Source: Schaalia sp. Marseille-Q2122 (GTDB lineage Bacteria > Actinomycetota > Actinomycetes > Actinomycetales > Actinomycetaceae). From it: DNA of 64,000 bases. Position numbers and translations under genes: made by a program. The DNA lies in assembly GCF_903645355.1 (NCBI RefSeq), contig NZ_CAHJXR010000007.1, forward strand, positions 62,001 through 126,000, in the 5' to 3' direction. Below are positions 63,522-64,000 of this stretch, in pieces; position 1 is the first letter of the stretch; each line of letters starts with the position of its first letter. The notes under the pieces are model-generated. The model had not been told where the DNA came from. It made no database searches and saw only the letters and a list, made by a program, of their open reading frames with translations.

Positions 63522-64000
63522 GTGCTGGCACCCTCTCAGTTGACGCTCACTGATCCTGTGCAGCTCACCGCCGAACTCATCGATATTCCCTCCGTCTCTG
63601 GCGACGAGGCACGCATCGCTGACGCTGTCGAAGCCTCCTTACGCGCTTGCCCTCATCTGCAAGTCACACGCAATGGGGATGCGGTGGTGGCCCGCACGAA
63701 TTGTGGCCGACCGACGCGCGTCATTATTGCCGGGCACCTCGATACGGTACCGATCAGTGACAACGTTCCATCCCGGCGCGGCGTCCTCGACGGACAGGAG
63801 GCGATTATTGGCCGCGGTAGTGTCGACATGAAGGCTGGGGTCGCAGTTGCCCTGCATCTTGCTCACGCCCTGAGCGCGCCCCGCCACGACGTGACGTGGA
63901 TCTTCTACGATCATGAGGAGGTTGCCGATGCCCTGAACGGTTTGGGGCGCCTCAGCCGTGATGCTCCTGAGCTTCTCGATGGGGATTTCGCGATCCTTGG
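63522..64000 (+). CDS. dapE: Succinyl-diaminopimelate desuccinylase, 5' part
   Basis: Starts at GTG 63522 with TAGGAGG six bases upstream and runs off the right edge (159 codons visible). M20 zinc peptidase motifs: AGHLDTVP (metal His, Asp), [16 protein letters not shown] and YDHEEV (catalytic Glu-Glu). DapE removes succinate from N-succinyl-LL-diaminopimelate in lysine and cell-wall precursor synthesis. The N-terminal [16 protein letters not shown] helix fits actinobacterial DapE. ArgE/peptidase T-like members cannot be excluded from this part alone. Confidence 0.85.
   Translation, partial: MLAPSQLTLTDPVQLTAELIDIPSVSGDEARIADAVEASLRACPHLQVTRNGDAVVARTNCGRPTRVIIAGHLDTVPISDNVPSRRGVLDGQEAIIGRGSVDMKAGVAVALHLAHALSAPRHDVTWIFYDHEEVADALNGLGRLSRDAPELLDGDFAIL

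Overview
The window is high-GC DNA whose families and gene order point to an actinobacterium, most likely of the Actinomycetaceae (Actinomyces/Schaalia type). The evidence is the Rpf-like G5/transglycosylase proteins, the rpf-rsmA-ispE and glmU-prs-rplY neighbourhoods also known from mycobacteria, a WXG100-like/DUF1023 hydrolase, mycosin-like proteases and a type I-E CRISPR-Cas locus. The genus is an inference; no rRNA gene is present to confirm it.

Layout. 1-8,100: two tandem subtilisin-like (mycosin-type) secreted proteases (the left one cut by the window edge), a CPBP membrane protease, TatD, a DevAC-type ABC transporter whose permease gene is frameshifted, and a WXG-like/alpha-beta hydrolase gene with a lipoprotein partner. 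8,100-15,100: two G5-domain cell-wall lytic enzymes, rsmA, ispE and a Uup-like ABC-F ATPase. 15,100-22,200: a transglutaminase-like lipoprotein with a membrane-anchored partner, a double DUF1540 mini-protein, an ABC exporter and a MarR regulator. 22,300-25,060: tRNA-Gln, a GlmU that lacks its acetyltransferase half, prs and a short L25. 25,570-34,240: a nucleoside-scavenging locus: BMP-family binding lipoprotein, ATPase, two permeases, cytidine deaminase, thymidine phosphorylase, a C39-peptidase-like protein of unknown role and deoC. 34,300-36,760: an AbiEi/DUF559-like protein and a secreted alpha/beta-hydrolase lipoprotein.

36,855-56,811: a complete type I-E CRISPR-Cas system (cas3, cas8e, cas11, cas7, cas5, cas6e, cas1, cas2) followed by a short leader and a very large array. 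By stepping the repeat register I count 173 near-canonical 29-nt repeats plus 3 decayed ones (about 175 spacers) and one further relic. The array has duplicated spacers, a duplicated three-spacer block, spacers sharing partial sequence, and repeat 3' ends that differ in a way expected from PAM capture. Just beyond it is a 144-bp remnant of a paralogue of the lipoprotein gene that sits just before cas3, so the immune locus lies between two relatives of one gene.

57,190-64,000: several small genes of unknown function, an FRG-domain protein, then a phosphosugar mutase and purine nucleoside phosphorylase that complement the nucleoside operon, and the start of dapE at the right edge. I see no transposase, integrase, rRNA gene or second CRISPR array, and no convincing new multi-gene system. 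The main items for follow-up are the size and fine structure of the array, the gene remnant beyond it, the long Cas2 tail, the truncated GlmU, and the duplicated or frameshifted genes near the left end.
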